From: Ignavibacteria bacterium
GTDB taxonomy: Bacteria > Bacteroidota > Ignavibacteria > UBA10030 > SZUA-254
NCBI GenBank assembly: GCA_016178595.1
Contig: JACOSY010000014.1
Coordinates: forward strand, 68,256-132,255
Direction of reading: 5' to 3'
Length of the DNA: 64,000 nt
Below the pieces are notes generated by a model. The model was not told the origin of the DNA. It made no database searches and was given only the letters and a program-made list of their open reading frames with translations. Position numbers and translations under genes: made by a program. Each line of letters opens with the position of its first letter. Within the stretch, counting starts at the first letter, position 1. Below are positions 44,855 to 52,598 of this stretch, piece by piece.

Positions 44855-46321
44855 TTAATTGGCGTGATGCTCCAACCGGTTCAGTTCGGATTCAGCCGAG
44901 GGGAGCGTGACGGTGTGATACGCAAGAGCGATCATCCTTCGAATGGAGTATCTATTGATCGCGGATGGATTGGCCAGACAGTGTTTCAGAATATCGCGTC
45001 CTTGCCAGATGCGAAATTTTTTATGGGTGATTGTATGAAGTGCCCTGTAGAAATCAGTCGTGTACGCACCATGATACATGATAGCAAGGTCCTGGCTATC
45101 GACCCAGTTTTGCTTTGCGCCTAACTGTTGTCTCACAGTCTCATAAAATTTCGTTCCGGGCAGCGGATACGAAACCGAAATACCGATCTCATCGGGCTTG
45201 CAATCCTTCACCATCCGGAGTGTCAGTTCTATTTCACGACGTGTTTCGCCGGGGTAACCGTACTGCAGGAAAAATCCCACACGCATCCCGAACTGGCGGA
45301 GCTGTTTCGCTGACGTGTAAATTTGTTCGACGGTCGTTCCTTTTTCCATGGCATCGAGGATATGTTGCGATCCGGATTCCGCGCCGATCCAGACCGTCTG
45401 GCAACCTGCACGGGCAAGCTGTCGGATGGTTTCATCCTTCAACAGAAGATCGGCACGTGAAAGACATTTGAACGGAATGTGAGCATCATGTGTGATCACG
45501 GCATCTGCAAAACGTGGTACCCATTCTGGTTTAAGTCCGAAAATATCGTCGCAAAACCACAGATGGTCCGGATGGTAATCCTTTTTCATCATTGCCATTT
45601 CTTCAACGACATTTTCGGGAGTCCGCGAGTGGTAAACCTGTCCGTAGATCGGTTTCGCACACCAGTTGCAGTGGAACGGGCAGCCGCGAGTGGTCACGAT
45701 ATTCATTGAAAAATAGCCATGACGTTTGCGCCATATTCGTCGGTATGTTTCTATGTCCGCAAGATCGCGAGCAGGGAAGGGAAGACGGTCAAGATCGTGA
45801 AGAACTTCCCGCTTCGGCGTGCGTTGAACCGTACCATCCGATCTGTATGCGATCCCGTTGATGATCGCAGGGCTGCCGTATGACGTGAAAATGTGCTGGA
45901 GCAATTCACACAATGTTTGTTCTCCCTCGCCGATCACGACATAATCAGCGCCATGCTCGATGTAGTTTTCCGCATGGTCGGCCGGATCGGAACCGTGCAC
46001 GATAACAATGCAACCGTGCTCTTTGGCGATCCTGCTGATGGAGAAAGCGGCATCGCGCATTCTGCTGAGGCACATTTTCGTGAGATAATTGAAATCATCA
46101 TCGTAGAGCACGACGACCTTCGGCTTTTCCTCATCGATGGCCGCTGCAATCTCTTTCTCACTTTGAGCAAGCATGCTGTCGAAAAGAGCCACAGAGTAGC
46201 CAAGGGAACGCACCTGGGCGGCAGCGTATAACGTGCCGAGGGGAGCGTACGGCATCATCGCCTTGAACTCTTTAGGATCAAAGCAAAGAAAATAGGAATG
46301 TGTGAAGAGAATGTCAGCCAT
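44855..46321 (-). CDS. B12-binding-type radical SAM protein, cluster paralogue 1
   Basis: A 488-residue protein: Rossmann-like N-terminus (ADILFTHSYFLCFDPKEF, IVIVHGSDPADHAENYIEHGADYVVIGEGEQTL), radical SAM cluster CPFHCNWC (Cys214, 218, 221), DHLWFCDDIFGLKPEWV, IGAESGSQHILDAMEKGTT and VGFFLQYGYPGETRREIE. C-terminal segment about 100 residues, unassigned. First of a tandem pair with paralogue 2 (1 bp gap). Cobalamin binding is inferred from the fold and synteny, since no DxHxxG is seen. Confidence 0.87.
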   Translation of the reverse strand: MADILFTHSYFLCFDPKEFKAMMPYAPLGTLYAAAQVRSLGYSVALFDSMLAQSEKEIAAAIDEEKPKVVVLYDDDFNYLTKMCLSRMRDAAFSISRIAKEHGCIVIVHGSDPADHAENYIEHGADYVVIGEGEQTLCELLQHIFTSYGSPAIINGIAYRSDGTVQRTPKREVLHDLDRLPFPARDLADIETYRRIWRKRHGYFSMNIVTTRGCPFHCNWCAKPIYGQVYHSRTPENVVEEMAMMKKDYHPDHLWFCDDIFGLKPEWVPRFADAVITHDAHIPFKCLSRADLLLKDETIRQLARAGCQTVWIGAESGSQHILDAMEKGTTVEQIYTSAKQLRQFGMRVGFFLQYGYPGETRREIELTLRMVKDCKPDEIGISVSYPLPGTKFYETVRQQLGAKQNWVDSQDLAIMYHGAYTTDFYRALHTITHKKFRIWQGRDILKHCLANPSAINRYSIRRMIALAYHTVTLPSAESELNRLEHHAN

Positions 46322-46342
46322 GATGGAGTGCGGCTCGAAGAA

Positions 46343-47251
46343 TCACGTCATGCCGTGCTGGCGAAGTTTTTCCGCGTACAAGTCCAATATCTTGTTGCTA
46401 AAGTTTCCCACGAAAGCGCGGGACTCGTATGCAGTCGAATGAAAAATACTTTCTCTCGTCGAATCATCATAGTGAGGATATCGTTTTCTCCAGACACGTT
46501 TCATCGTGTTCATCAACGAACGATCGAGTGTACCCGCCCATCCTCCGCGGAATGACAGCTCCGACAATTTCTGCAGGAAACTTGATCTGCTGTTCGCGTC
46601 ATCGATGGAAAACGCAAAAAGTCGATAGTTGGGAAAGTATTCGTGGATCCAATTGTTTGCATTCATGAATTTGAGAAACAGGGTTTGGTTGAAGAGCGGC
46701 TTCAGATGCGCGACCTCGGTCGCCGTATAGTAATTTCGCTCTTCCATTGCAAGATGGTTTGCATCGAGGAAAAAGTTCAGGCAGAAGTACTTCTTCCGAT
46801 TCACAAGGAAGATTTTTTTGAAAAGGATGAGAAGAGTTCTGCAAATCCACAATCGACCGGGTTCCGTGACGATGACATAATCGATATCGCTATCAGGATT
46901 TGCCACGCCTTTCGATAAATCTCCCGAAAGGAAAACAGCCCGAACGAAGGGAAAGCGCTTCATGATGTGAGACATGAATCGGGCAATCTTCATTCTTTGT
47001 CTCGCCCTCTTTTGACGCTCAAGCCGTATTCTCCCGGTATCGGATGCTTTGGATGGAATTGCGAAGAAGTCTCCCCGTGAAGCGATGACCCCATTCGCAG
47101 CAAGATCATTCAGAATGCCAATGAAGCTCTGCTCGGACAAAGAATTCCGAGGGAGCAAATGGTAAAGCTCGCGCGCCGTCAGCGGATGATCGAAAATGTC
47201 GTAGTAGAGCAGCGTGCGAAAGATTTGAGTGCTAACCTCAGAAAGCGGCAT
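46343..47251 (-). CDS. Nucleotidyltransferase-domain protein with winged-helix N-terminus
   Basis: A 302-residue protein. The N-terminal 80 residues (LLYYDIFDHPLTARELYHLLPRN) look like a winged-helix domain. Then comes a nucleotidyltransferase core, AVFLSGDLSKGVANPDSDIDYVIVTEPG, with the G-S/G-x(n)-D-x-D catalytic pattern (DSDIDY), and a C-terminal helical region rich in aromatic residues. Such proteins are not assigned a substrate by sequence. It is the first gene of the radical SAM/glycosyltransferase cluster, 21 bp before paralogue 1, and 65 bp from the MITE-like element. Confidence 0.8.
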   Translation of the reverse strand: MPLSEVSTQIFRTLLYYDIFDHPLTARELYHLLPRNSLSEQSFIGILNDLAANGVIASRGDFFAIPSKASDTGRIRLERQKRARQRMKIARFMSHIMKRFPFVRAVFLSGDLSKGVANPDSDIDYVIVTEPGRLWICRTLLILFKKIFLVNRKKYFCLNFFLDANHLAMEERNYYTATEVAHLKPLFNQTLFLKFMNANNWIHEYFPNYRLFAFSIDDANSRSSFLQKLSELSFRGGWAGTLDRSLMNTMKRVWRKRYPHYDDSTRESIFHSTAYESRAFVGNFSNKILDLYAEKLRQHGMT

Positions 47252-47308
47252 TCAACACCGAAATAGTACTTAAATAAGTTAGGCATTTTTCTGAAGATTG
47301 CAAATTCC

Positions 47309-47583
47309 TCCGGTTGGGTAGTGCATCAGTTTGAAGATTGTCGTGATGAATCCCAATTGAATGGACCTCACCCGTTACCTATGTCTCCGGTCTATATACC
47401 TCTCCTATAAGGAGAGGGCGTTTGCAAATCCTCCACATAAGCGTGCGGAGCAATTTCATCCTCTCCTCTTATGCCGAAGGCATCCCTTCGGGAGGAGAGG
47501 ATTATTCCGAAGGGATTCCTTTGGGATAGGTGAGGTCTGGAGTGTAGCTCTACAAATTCAAACTGAGGCACTACCTCCGGTTG
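47309..47583. mobile_element. MITE-like element with terminal inverted repeats and 8-bp target duplication
   Basis: Left end GGTAGTGCATCAGTTTGAA (47317-47335), right end TTCAAACTGAGGCACTACC (47557-47575): 19-bp inverted repeats with one mismatch. TCCGGTTG flanks both ends directly (47309-47316 and 47576-47583). Inside, GACCTCACC and GGTGAGGTC form a second inverted pair, around palindromes CCTCTCCTATAAGGAGAGG and CCTCTCC...GGAGAGG with the hairpin GCCGAAGGCATCCCTTCGG. No ORF worth reporting; 259 bp without the duplications. A non-autonomous transposon copy, probably mobilised in trans by an IS not in this window. Confidence 0.85.
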
Positions 47584-47591
47584 ACCAGTAT

Positions 47592-47619
47592 TTGAAGTTT
47601 GGAAAGTATTTCCTATATT
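47592..47619 (+). promoter_or_regulatory. Predicted promoter of the PASTA gene
   Basis: TTGAAG (47592-47597), 16-nt spacer, TATATT (47614-47619). It lies just outside the right end of the MITE-like element and 32 bp before the PASTA start. Confidence 0.5.
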
Positions 47620-47650
47620 TTTTGCACAGCAAATTCACATTGTTGATCGG

Positions 47651-48427
47651 ATGGCCTTGGATCGCAGGAAAGCCTTCACTTCACGCCGGGCGAAGAAGAT
47701 ATACATCGCTCTCGCCTTTCTCATACTTCTTTTCTTCGTCTGTAACAATTTTCTCTTACCGTGGTACGTCAGTTCGGGAGGGATTGTGGAAGTCCCAACA
47801 GTTATTGGCAAGGATTTCGACAGTGCGCGAGTACTGCTGGTATCGCTTGGTTTGGAGCCACGGAAAGGGGAGACTCGTTTGGACCGTGAGCATCCTGCCG
47901 GAATTGTCATCGTTCAAAACCCGATGCCCGGCGATCACGTGAAGCGAGGTCGTCGAGTCTATCTCACCATCAGCGAAGGAGAAGTACCCGCAATCGTACC
48001 GAGTGTCAAAGGACGCACGGTACGCGATGCGCGCTTTGCTCTTGAACAGGAAGGATTGAAGATGGGGACGATCGACTATCAACCCTCCGACGAATTTCCT
48101 GCAAACACCATCATTGAACAGACGCCGGGAGCCGGTGGAAAGGTCAAGCGTGATGCATACGTTTCGGTGACGGTGAGTCAGGGGACATTGTCTCAAAAGA
48201 TTTCCGTACCGGATCTTGCTGGAAAAACTCTGACCGAAGCGACCACCTTGCTTACCAATGCAGGGCTGCGCGTCGGGAATATCAGTTACCTTCCTTCAAC
48301 AGACCTGTTACCGAATACGGTCATTGAGCAGTACCCGCGTGGCGGCGAGCTTGTCTCGAATGGCCAATTGATCGATCTCTTCGTAGTTCAAGGCGGAGAG
48401 AAAAAGAAAGAATTCCTCGAAAACTGA
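47651..48427 (+). CDS. PASTA-domain membrane protein
   Basis: A 258-residue protein with a short cytoplasmic basic N-tail (residues 1-17), a transmembrane helix (about 18-38, IYIALAFLILLFFVCNNFLL) and three PASTA domains outside (about 45-110, 113-180, 186-250). Each has the VP..V/L-G..-A...L...GL pattern (VPTVIGKDFDSARVLLVSLGL, VPSVKGRTVRDARFALEQEGL, VPDLAGKTLTEATTLLTNAGL). PASTA domains bind muropeptides or beta-lactams in Ser/Thr kinases and PBPs, but this protein has no kinase or transpeptidase. It could be a cell-wall sensor or scaffold. Followed by rpe 10 bp later, so probably cotranscribed. Confidence 0.9.
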   Translation: MALDRRKAFTSRRAKKIYIALAFLILLFFVCNNFLLPWYVSSGGIVEVPTVIGKDFDSARVLLVSLGLEPRKGETRLDREHPAGIVIVQNPMPGDHVKRGRRVYLTISEGEVPAIVPSVKGRTVRDARFALEQEGLKMGTIDYQPSDEFPANTIIEQTPGAGGKVKRDAYVSVTVSQGTLSQKISVPDLAGKTLTEATTLLTNAGLRVGNISYLPSTDLLPNTVIEQYPRGGELVSNGQLIDLFVVQGGEKKKEFLEN

Positions 48428-48437
48428 CTTTCACAGC

Positions 48438-49100
48438 ATGCCTATGCTCAAGATAGCTCCTTCTCTGCTCTCGGCTGATTTCCGAAATCTTGAAAAACAG
48501 ATACGACTTATTGAACGCGGCGAAGCGGATTGGGTTCATCTCGATATCATGGATGGGCATTTTGTTCCGAACATTACATTTGGTCCCGCTGTCGTCAAGG
48601 CAGTTCGCAAACTCACAAAGCTTTCCCTCGATGCACATTTGATGATTGAAAAGCCTGAACGGTATCTGAAGGCTTTCAAGAACGCAGGTGTGGATAGGTT
48701 GACGGTTCATGTCGAGGCATGTCAGCATCTGCGCCGCACTGTTCAGCAAATCAAGAAGCTCGGGATGAAGGCCGGTGTTACGCTGAAGCCTGCCACTCCT
48801 GCTAAAACATTGAAGAATATCATGCCGTACGTTGATCTTGTGCTTGTCATGACTGTTCATCCCGGATTCAGCGGACAAAAATTTATCGAGTCGATGCTGC
48901 CAAAGATCCGTGAGGTTGCAGGGATGATCAGGTCGTCCGGACGTGCTATTGAGCTTGAGGTTGATGGGGGCGTCGACGAGCATAATGCCGCTGCACTGAT
49001 CCGAGCCGGTGCTACAGTCTTAGTGGCAGGGTATTCAATCTTTTCCAGGCGGAGTATTCCATCGGCGATTAAGCGTCTTCGCAACGCTGCGCAGGCCTAA
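48438..49100 (+). CDS. rpe: Ribulose-phosphate 3-epimerase
   Basis: A 220-residue TIM-barrel enzyme of the pentose phosphate pathway. Seen: IAPSLLSADFRNLEKQI (first strand), HLDIMDGHFVPNITFGP with the metal His and Asp, LDAHLMIEKPERYLKAF, VDLVLVMTVHPGFSGQKFI and LEVDGGVDEHNAAALIRAGATVLVAGY. All catalytic residues are present. Start ATG 48438 is followed by the second M two codons later; either gives the standard N-terminus. Follows the PASTA gene by 10 bp. Confidence 0.97.
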   Translation: MPMLKIAPSLLSADFRNLEKQIRLIERGEADWVHLDIMDGHFVPNITFGPAVVKAVRKLTKLSLDAHLMIEKPERYLKAFKNAGVDRLTVHVEACQHLRRTVQQIKKLGMKAGVTLKPATPAKTLKNIMPYVDLVLVMTVHPGFSGQKFIESMLPKIREVAGMIRSSGRAIELEVDGGVDEHNAAALIRAGATVLVAGYSIFSRRSIPSAIKRLRNAAQA

Positions 49101-49129
49101 ATTTTTTATTTTCTCGGTTAAAAAATATC

Positions 49130-49158
49130 TTGACATTCTCTGTTCATTACCTTATATT
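49130..49158 (+). promoter_or_regulatory. Predicted promoter of the Lrp/AsnC-glnA pair
   Basis: TTGACA (49130-49135), 17-nt spacer, TATATT (49153-49158): a near-consensus pair and the best promoter in the window. Transcription would start near 49165. Confidence 0.75.
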
Positions 49159-49174
49159 CTAAGGCAATAGTTCA

Positions 49175-49200
49175 ATATGCCTTAAATTAATAAGGCATAT
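49175..49200. promoter_or_regulatory. Palindromic operator-like site for the Lrp/AsnC regulator
   Basis: Perfect 10-bp arms ATATGCCTTA and TAAGGCATAT around AATTAA. It lies about 10-35 nt downstream of the predicted start, and a third AAGGCA half-site lies at 49161. The position in the leader of the regulator gene suggests autoregulation by the Lrp-type protein. Confidence 0.65.
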
Positions 49201-49231
49201 CGCTGTTTTTCCTCCAAAATGAATATCCCTT

Positions 49232-49684
49232 ATGTTAGACGACATCGATGTAAAGATTATAGAAATTCTCCAAAAGAACGGCCGGACGCGGAGAAATGAC
49301 CTTGCCGAAGCTGTCGGACTTTCCCTTCCGTCGGTAAGCGATCGACTGAGGAAGCTGGAAGAGGGAGGAATCATCACAGGCTACGTCGCGACCGTACACC
49401 CGAAGAAGCTTGGGAAAGACATCACTGCCTTCATCATGGTGACAGTCGATTCCTCCAAGCATTATCACAATTTTATCGAACATGCCGTTGCGACCGATGA
49501 GATTCTTGAATGCCATGCCATCACGGGTGAAGGATCACACCTCATGAAAATCCGGACAGAAAATACAGCGACACTCGAAAAACTCCTTGCAAAAATTCAA
49601 TCGTGGTCAGGTGTTACCGGTACAAGAACACATCTCGTCCTATCTTCACCCAAAGAAACCACTAGAATTAAGACTACAAAATAA
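49232..49684 (+). CDS. Lrp/AsnC-family transcriptional regulator
   Basis: A 150-residue regulator. N-terminal winged-helix (LDDIDVKIIEILQKNGRTRRNDLAEAVGLSLPSVSDRLRKLEEGGII, residues 1-48), then the RAM/AsnC_trans_reg effector domain (AFIMVTVDSSKHYHNFIEHAVATDEILECHAITGEGSHLMKIRTEN, about 75-135) that binds amino acids and drives octamer assembly. Located 16 bp before glutamine synthetase, so it probably controls nitrogen assimilation and itself via the palindrome at 49175-49200. Which amino acid it senses cannot be read from the sequence. Confidence 0.9.
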   Translation: MLDDIDVKIIEILQKNGRTRRNDLAEAVGLSLPSVSDRLRKLEEGGIITGYVATVHPKKLGKDITAFIMVTVDSSKHYHNFIEHAVATDEILECHAITGEGSHLMKIRTENTATLEKLLAKIQSWSGVTGTRTHLVLSSPKETTRIKTTK

Positions 49685-49700
49685 TCGAGAGGAAACAACA

Positions 49701-51065
49701 ATGGCAAAGAAGGCAACCGGGAAAACAGCCGGAGTGACGAAACGCGACATCCTTGAATTAGCGAAGCACGACACGGTACAGTTTGTTCAACTCCAGTTTA
49801 CAGATCTCAATGGACTTTTGAAAGGCGTCACGATTCCGATTTCCAAGTTGCAAGGAGCGCTCGAGGATGGCTTGTGGTTTGACGGTTCGTCCATCGAAGG
49901 GTTCACGAGAATTTTTGAAAGCGATATGTATCTCGAGCTCGATGTGAATACGTATTCGGTTATTCCGTGGACACGAAACAACGGCGCAGTCGTTGCCCGC
50001 TTCATGTGCGACGTCTACATGCCGGATGGAAAGCCGTTCGAGGGTGACCCGCGATTTATTTTGAAACGACAGCTCGAACGAGCCCGAAAGCTCGGCTACA
50101 TTTTCAATGTTGGACCTGAGCTGGAATTTTTTCTCTTCCGAAAAGAAAACCATCGGCTTATGCCGCTGCCGCATGACACTGCAGGATACTTCGACCAGAC
50201 AACCGACCTTGCCGTGGAGATTCGTCAGGAAATGACCGCAGCACTTCATGGGTTCGGTATCGATGTGGAGGCGCTGCACCATGAAGTTGCCGTCGGACAG
50301 CACGAGATCGACTTCCGTTATTCGGATGCTCTCACGATTGCTGATCAGGCATCGACGCTGAAATTTACGCTGAAGTATGTCGCGGCGCACCACAATCTGC
50401 ACGCGACCTTCATGCCGAAGCCAATCGCAGGCATTAACGGGTCGGGAATGCATGTCCACCAAAGTTTCTTTAGCCCGGAGGGGAAGAATTTATTTTTCGA
50501 TGCGAAAGATGAGTACCATCTCTCCAAACTCGCGAAGTCGTTCATCATGGGCCAACTCACGCACATCAAGGCGATGAATGCAATCTTGAACCCGACCATC
50601 AATTCCTACAAGCGCCTGGTGGTTGGATATGAAGCGCCTGTGTACATTGCCTGGGGCCAGCGAAATCGTTCAGCGCTTATCCGTATCCCGAGATATACAC
50701 CCGGACGTGAAAAGGCCGTCCGTGCAGAATTACGCTGCCCTGATCCTGCTGCAAACCCTTACCTGGCATTTGCCGTGATGCTCGCTGCAGGCCTCGACGG
50801 AATCGAAAAGAAAATGGTGCCCCCGCCTCCGGTCGAGGAAAACATATACGAATTCAGTGAGGAAGAGGCGAAGAAACGCAATATCGGCGTGCTCGCGCGC
50901 GATATTACCGAAGCGGTTGAGCAGCTTGAAAAAGATAAGGTAATCCGTGCGGCACTTGGCGATTACGCCTTCGAAAAGTTCAAGGGTCTCAAGCGCAAGG
51001 AATGGGATGAGTACCGTATGCAGGTGACCCCATGGGAGATCGATCAGTATCTCGAGAAGTACTGA
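49701..51065 (+). CDS. glnA: Glutamine synthetase, type I
   Basis: A 454-residue type I enzyme that makes glutamine from glutamate, ammonia and ATP. Seen: WFDGSSIEGFTRIFESDMYL (beta-grasp, Asp latch), GPELEFFLF, GMHVHQSFF, NPTINSYKRLVVGYEAPVYIAWGQRNRSALIRIP and the RCPDPAANPYLAFAVMLAAGLDG C-terminal region. The region of the adenylylation tyrosine reads NIYEFSEEE rather than NLYDLPPEE, so the E. coli-type covalent control is unlikely; length fits the GSI-alpha group. Start ATG 49701 with GAGAGGA in front; N-terminus MAKKATGKTAG extends slightly. Directly after the Lrp-type regulator. Confidence 0.96.
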   Translation: MAKKATGKTAGVTKRDILELAKHDTVQFVQLQFTDLNGLLKGVTIPISKLQGALEDGLWFDGSSIEGFTRIFESDMYLELDVNTYSVIPWTRNNGAVVARFMCDVYMPDGKPFEGDPRFILKRQLERARKLGYIFNVGPELEFFLFRKENHRLMPLPHDTAGYFDQTTDLAVEIRQEMTAALHGFGIDVEALHHEVAVGQHEIDFRYSDALTIADQASTLKFTLKYVAAHHNLHATFMPKPIAGINGSGMHVHQSFFSPEGKNLFFDAKDEYHLSKLAKSFIMGQLTHIKAMNAILNPTINSYKRLVVGYEAPVYIAWGQRNRSALIRIPRYTPGREKAVRAELRCPDPAANPYLAFAVMLAAGLDGIEKKMVPPPPVEENIYEFSEEEAKKRNIGVLARDITEAVEQLEKDKVIRAALGDYAFEKFKGLKRKEWDEYRMQVTPWEIDQYLEKY

Positions 51066-51114
51066 GCAGCGCTTTCGACATCATAGAATCCGGCCAAAAT
51101 AATTTACTCGAGAG

Positions 51115-51155
51115 AACGCCCCGCGTTTGTTTATCAACGCAGGGCGTTTCTTTTC
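51115..51155 (+). terminator. Terminator of the Lrp-glnA transcript
   Basis: AACGCCCCGCGTT ... AACGCAGGGCGTT (13-bp stem with one mismatch) then TCTTTT. 49 bp after the glnA stop. Confidence 0.8.
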
Positions 51156-51164
51156 CTCAAGAAC

Positions 51165-51193
51165 TTGAGATTTGAGGATAAGTTTCTTATTTT
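51165..51193 (+). promoter_or_regulatory. Predicted promoter of the crotonase-apt pair, leaderless or nearly so
   Basis: TTGAGA (51165-51170), 17-nt spacer, TATTTT (51188-51193). The predicted start near 51200 touches the ATG at 51201. Confidence 0.5.
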
Positions 51194-51200
51194 GTGCCGC

Positions 51201-51983
51201 ATGCCATATTCAGCAATAACCTATTCTGTCGAACAACGGTCTGCGCTCATCACGCTCAACCGCCCCGAACGTCGCAACGCATTGGACGACGTGATGATCC
51301 GCGAACTCACGGAAGTCTTCACGCTGCTGAATCGCAATACACAAGCCCGAACGGTGATTCTTACTGGCTCGGGTTCTTCGTTTTGCTCAGGCATGGATCT
51401 CGATTACCTGCAGCGCTTCTCTCAGCTTGGTCAGCAGGAGAACCTCGAAGACGCACACAGCTTTCTCCGACTTCTTCTGCTCATTCACAATCTGAAGAAG
51501 CCTGTTATTGCAATGGTGAATGGTCCGGCGCTCGGCGGCGGATGCGGCATTGCTGCAGCTTGCGATTTCGTTTATGCAGCCCGAGAAAAAGCGAAAGTCG
51601 GCGTGCCGGAGGTGCGCCTCGGATTTGTTCCGGCTGTCATTCTTGTTTTCCTGATCAAGCGAATGGGGGAAGGCGCCGCGCGTGAATGTGTTCTCCGTGG
51701 CGACATCCTGAATGCCGCGACCGCAAAGGACAGAAGACTTGTGACGGAAGTTGTCGACGATGATAAGCTTTCTTCCGCAGTGTTCGCATTCGCAGAAGAG
51801 CTTGCGCGAACGACAAGTTCTTCATCGATTGCCTTGACGAAAGATCTCTTCATGCGATTTGATGAGATGGAAGCGAAGGATGCGGTTGACTACGCGGCGC
51901 AACTCAACGCGCTTGCACGAAAGACCGACGACTTCAGAAAAGGTATCGATTCGTTCCTGAACAAGGAGAAACTCGAATGGTAG
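51201..51983 (+). CDS. Enoyl-CoA hydratase/isomerase family protein
   Basis: A 260-residue crotonase-fold protein. Oxyanion-hole residues are in SSFCSGMDLDYLQ and NGPALGGGCGIAAACDFVYAA; the second catalytic Glu is in VGVPEVRLGFVPA. The first Glu of classical enoyl-CoA hydratases (GGGCEL) is replaced by Gly (GGGCGI), the pattern seen in methylglutaconyl-CoA hydratase-like members. So the substrate is probably not a straight-chain enoyl-CoA, but this is inference. Start ATG 51201 chosen because the longer frame begins inside the predicted promoter. Overlaps apt by 7 bases. Confidence 0.88.
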   Translation: MPYSAITYSVEQRSALITLNRPERRNALDDVMIRELTEVFTLLNRNTQARTVILTGSGSSFCSGMDLDYLQRFSQLGQQENLEDAHSFLRLLLLIHNLKKPVIAMVNGPALGGGCGIAAACDFVYAAREKAKVGVPEVRLGFVPAVILVFLIKRMGEGAARECVLRGDILNAATAKDRRLVTEVVDDDKLSSAVFAFAEELARTTSSSSIALTKDLFMRFDEMEAKDAVDYAAQLNALARKTDDFRKGIDSFLNKEKLEW

Positions 51984-52516
51984 ATGCTCGCGCAGAACGT
52001 CTCCGCCGGTATATCCGCAATGTTCCGGATTTCCCGAAGAAGGGAATTATGTTTCGGGATATTACAACACTTCTCCAAGACAAGGAAGCGTTTTATCAGG
52101 CGATCGATATCCTTCACGATCGTTACCAGGGAAGCCGGCTCCAGAAGATCGTGAGTATTGAATCACGCGGCTTTATCTTCGGAAGCGCACTGGCGTACTG
52201 CCTCCATGCAGGCTTCGTTCCTGTCCGCAAACCTAAAAAGCTTCCATCCAAAACGATTCGAGAAGAGTATCAGCTCGAGTATGGCACGGATGCACTCGAA
52301 ATGCACGTCGATGCTATCGAGAACGGAGAGCGAGTGCTCATCGTCGATGACCTTGTGGCAACAGGAGGGACTGCAGTTGCAGCGTGTAATCTTGTGAAGA
52401 AATTAGGAGGAGAGGTCGCAGGCATTGCCTTTTTGATCGAGCTTTCATTCTTGAATCCGCGGGCAAAGCTTAAAAACTATGACGTGTATTCGATGATCGC
52501 CTATGATTCGGAGTAG
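51977..52516 (+). CDS. apt: Adenine phosphoribosyltransferase
   Basis: A 179-residue enzyme converting adenine and PRPP to AMP. Seen: RRYIRNVPDFPKKGIMFRDITTLL (family start), ESRGFIFGSALAYCL, VRKPKKLPSKTIREEYQLEYG (base-binding loop) and the PRPP motif VLIVDDLVATGGTAVAA. Length is standard. The ATG overlaps the crotonase stop (ATGG TAG), so translation is coupled. Complements the purine salvage operon 18-24 kb away (PNP). Confidence 0.97.
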   Translation: MVDARAERLRRYIRNVPDFPKKGIMFRDITTLLQDKEAFYQAIDILHDRYQGSRLQKIVSIESRGFIFGSALAYCLHAGFVPVRKPKKLPSKTIREEYQLEYGTDALEMHVDAIENGERVLIVDDLVATGGTAVAACNLVKKLGGEVAGIAFLIELSFLNPRAKLKNYDVYSMIAYDSE

Positions 52517-52517
52517 A

Positions 52518-52534
52518 AGTGCGACAATCGCACT
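52518..52534. other. Perfect 7-bp hairpin after apt
   Basis: AGTGCGA-CAA-TCGCACT, starting one base after the apt stop, followed by CACACTTTTCTTC. Possible weak terminator, but no immediate T-run. Confidence 0.4.
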
Positions 52535-52598
52535 CACACTTTTCTTCGTACAGTATCCTCGTTCTCACTCCGTTATGACTGTAAGATTTCCCTCTTGA

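Noticed and set aside
48438-51065. Whether rpe, the Lrp-type regulator and glnA form one operon
   Set aside because: A strong promoter and the palindrome lie between rpe and the regulator, so a separate transcript is more likely.
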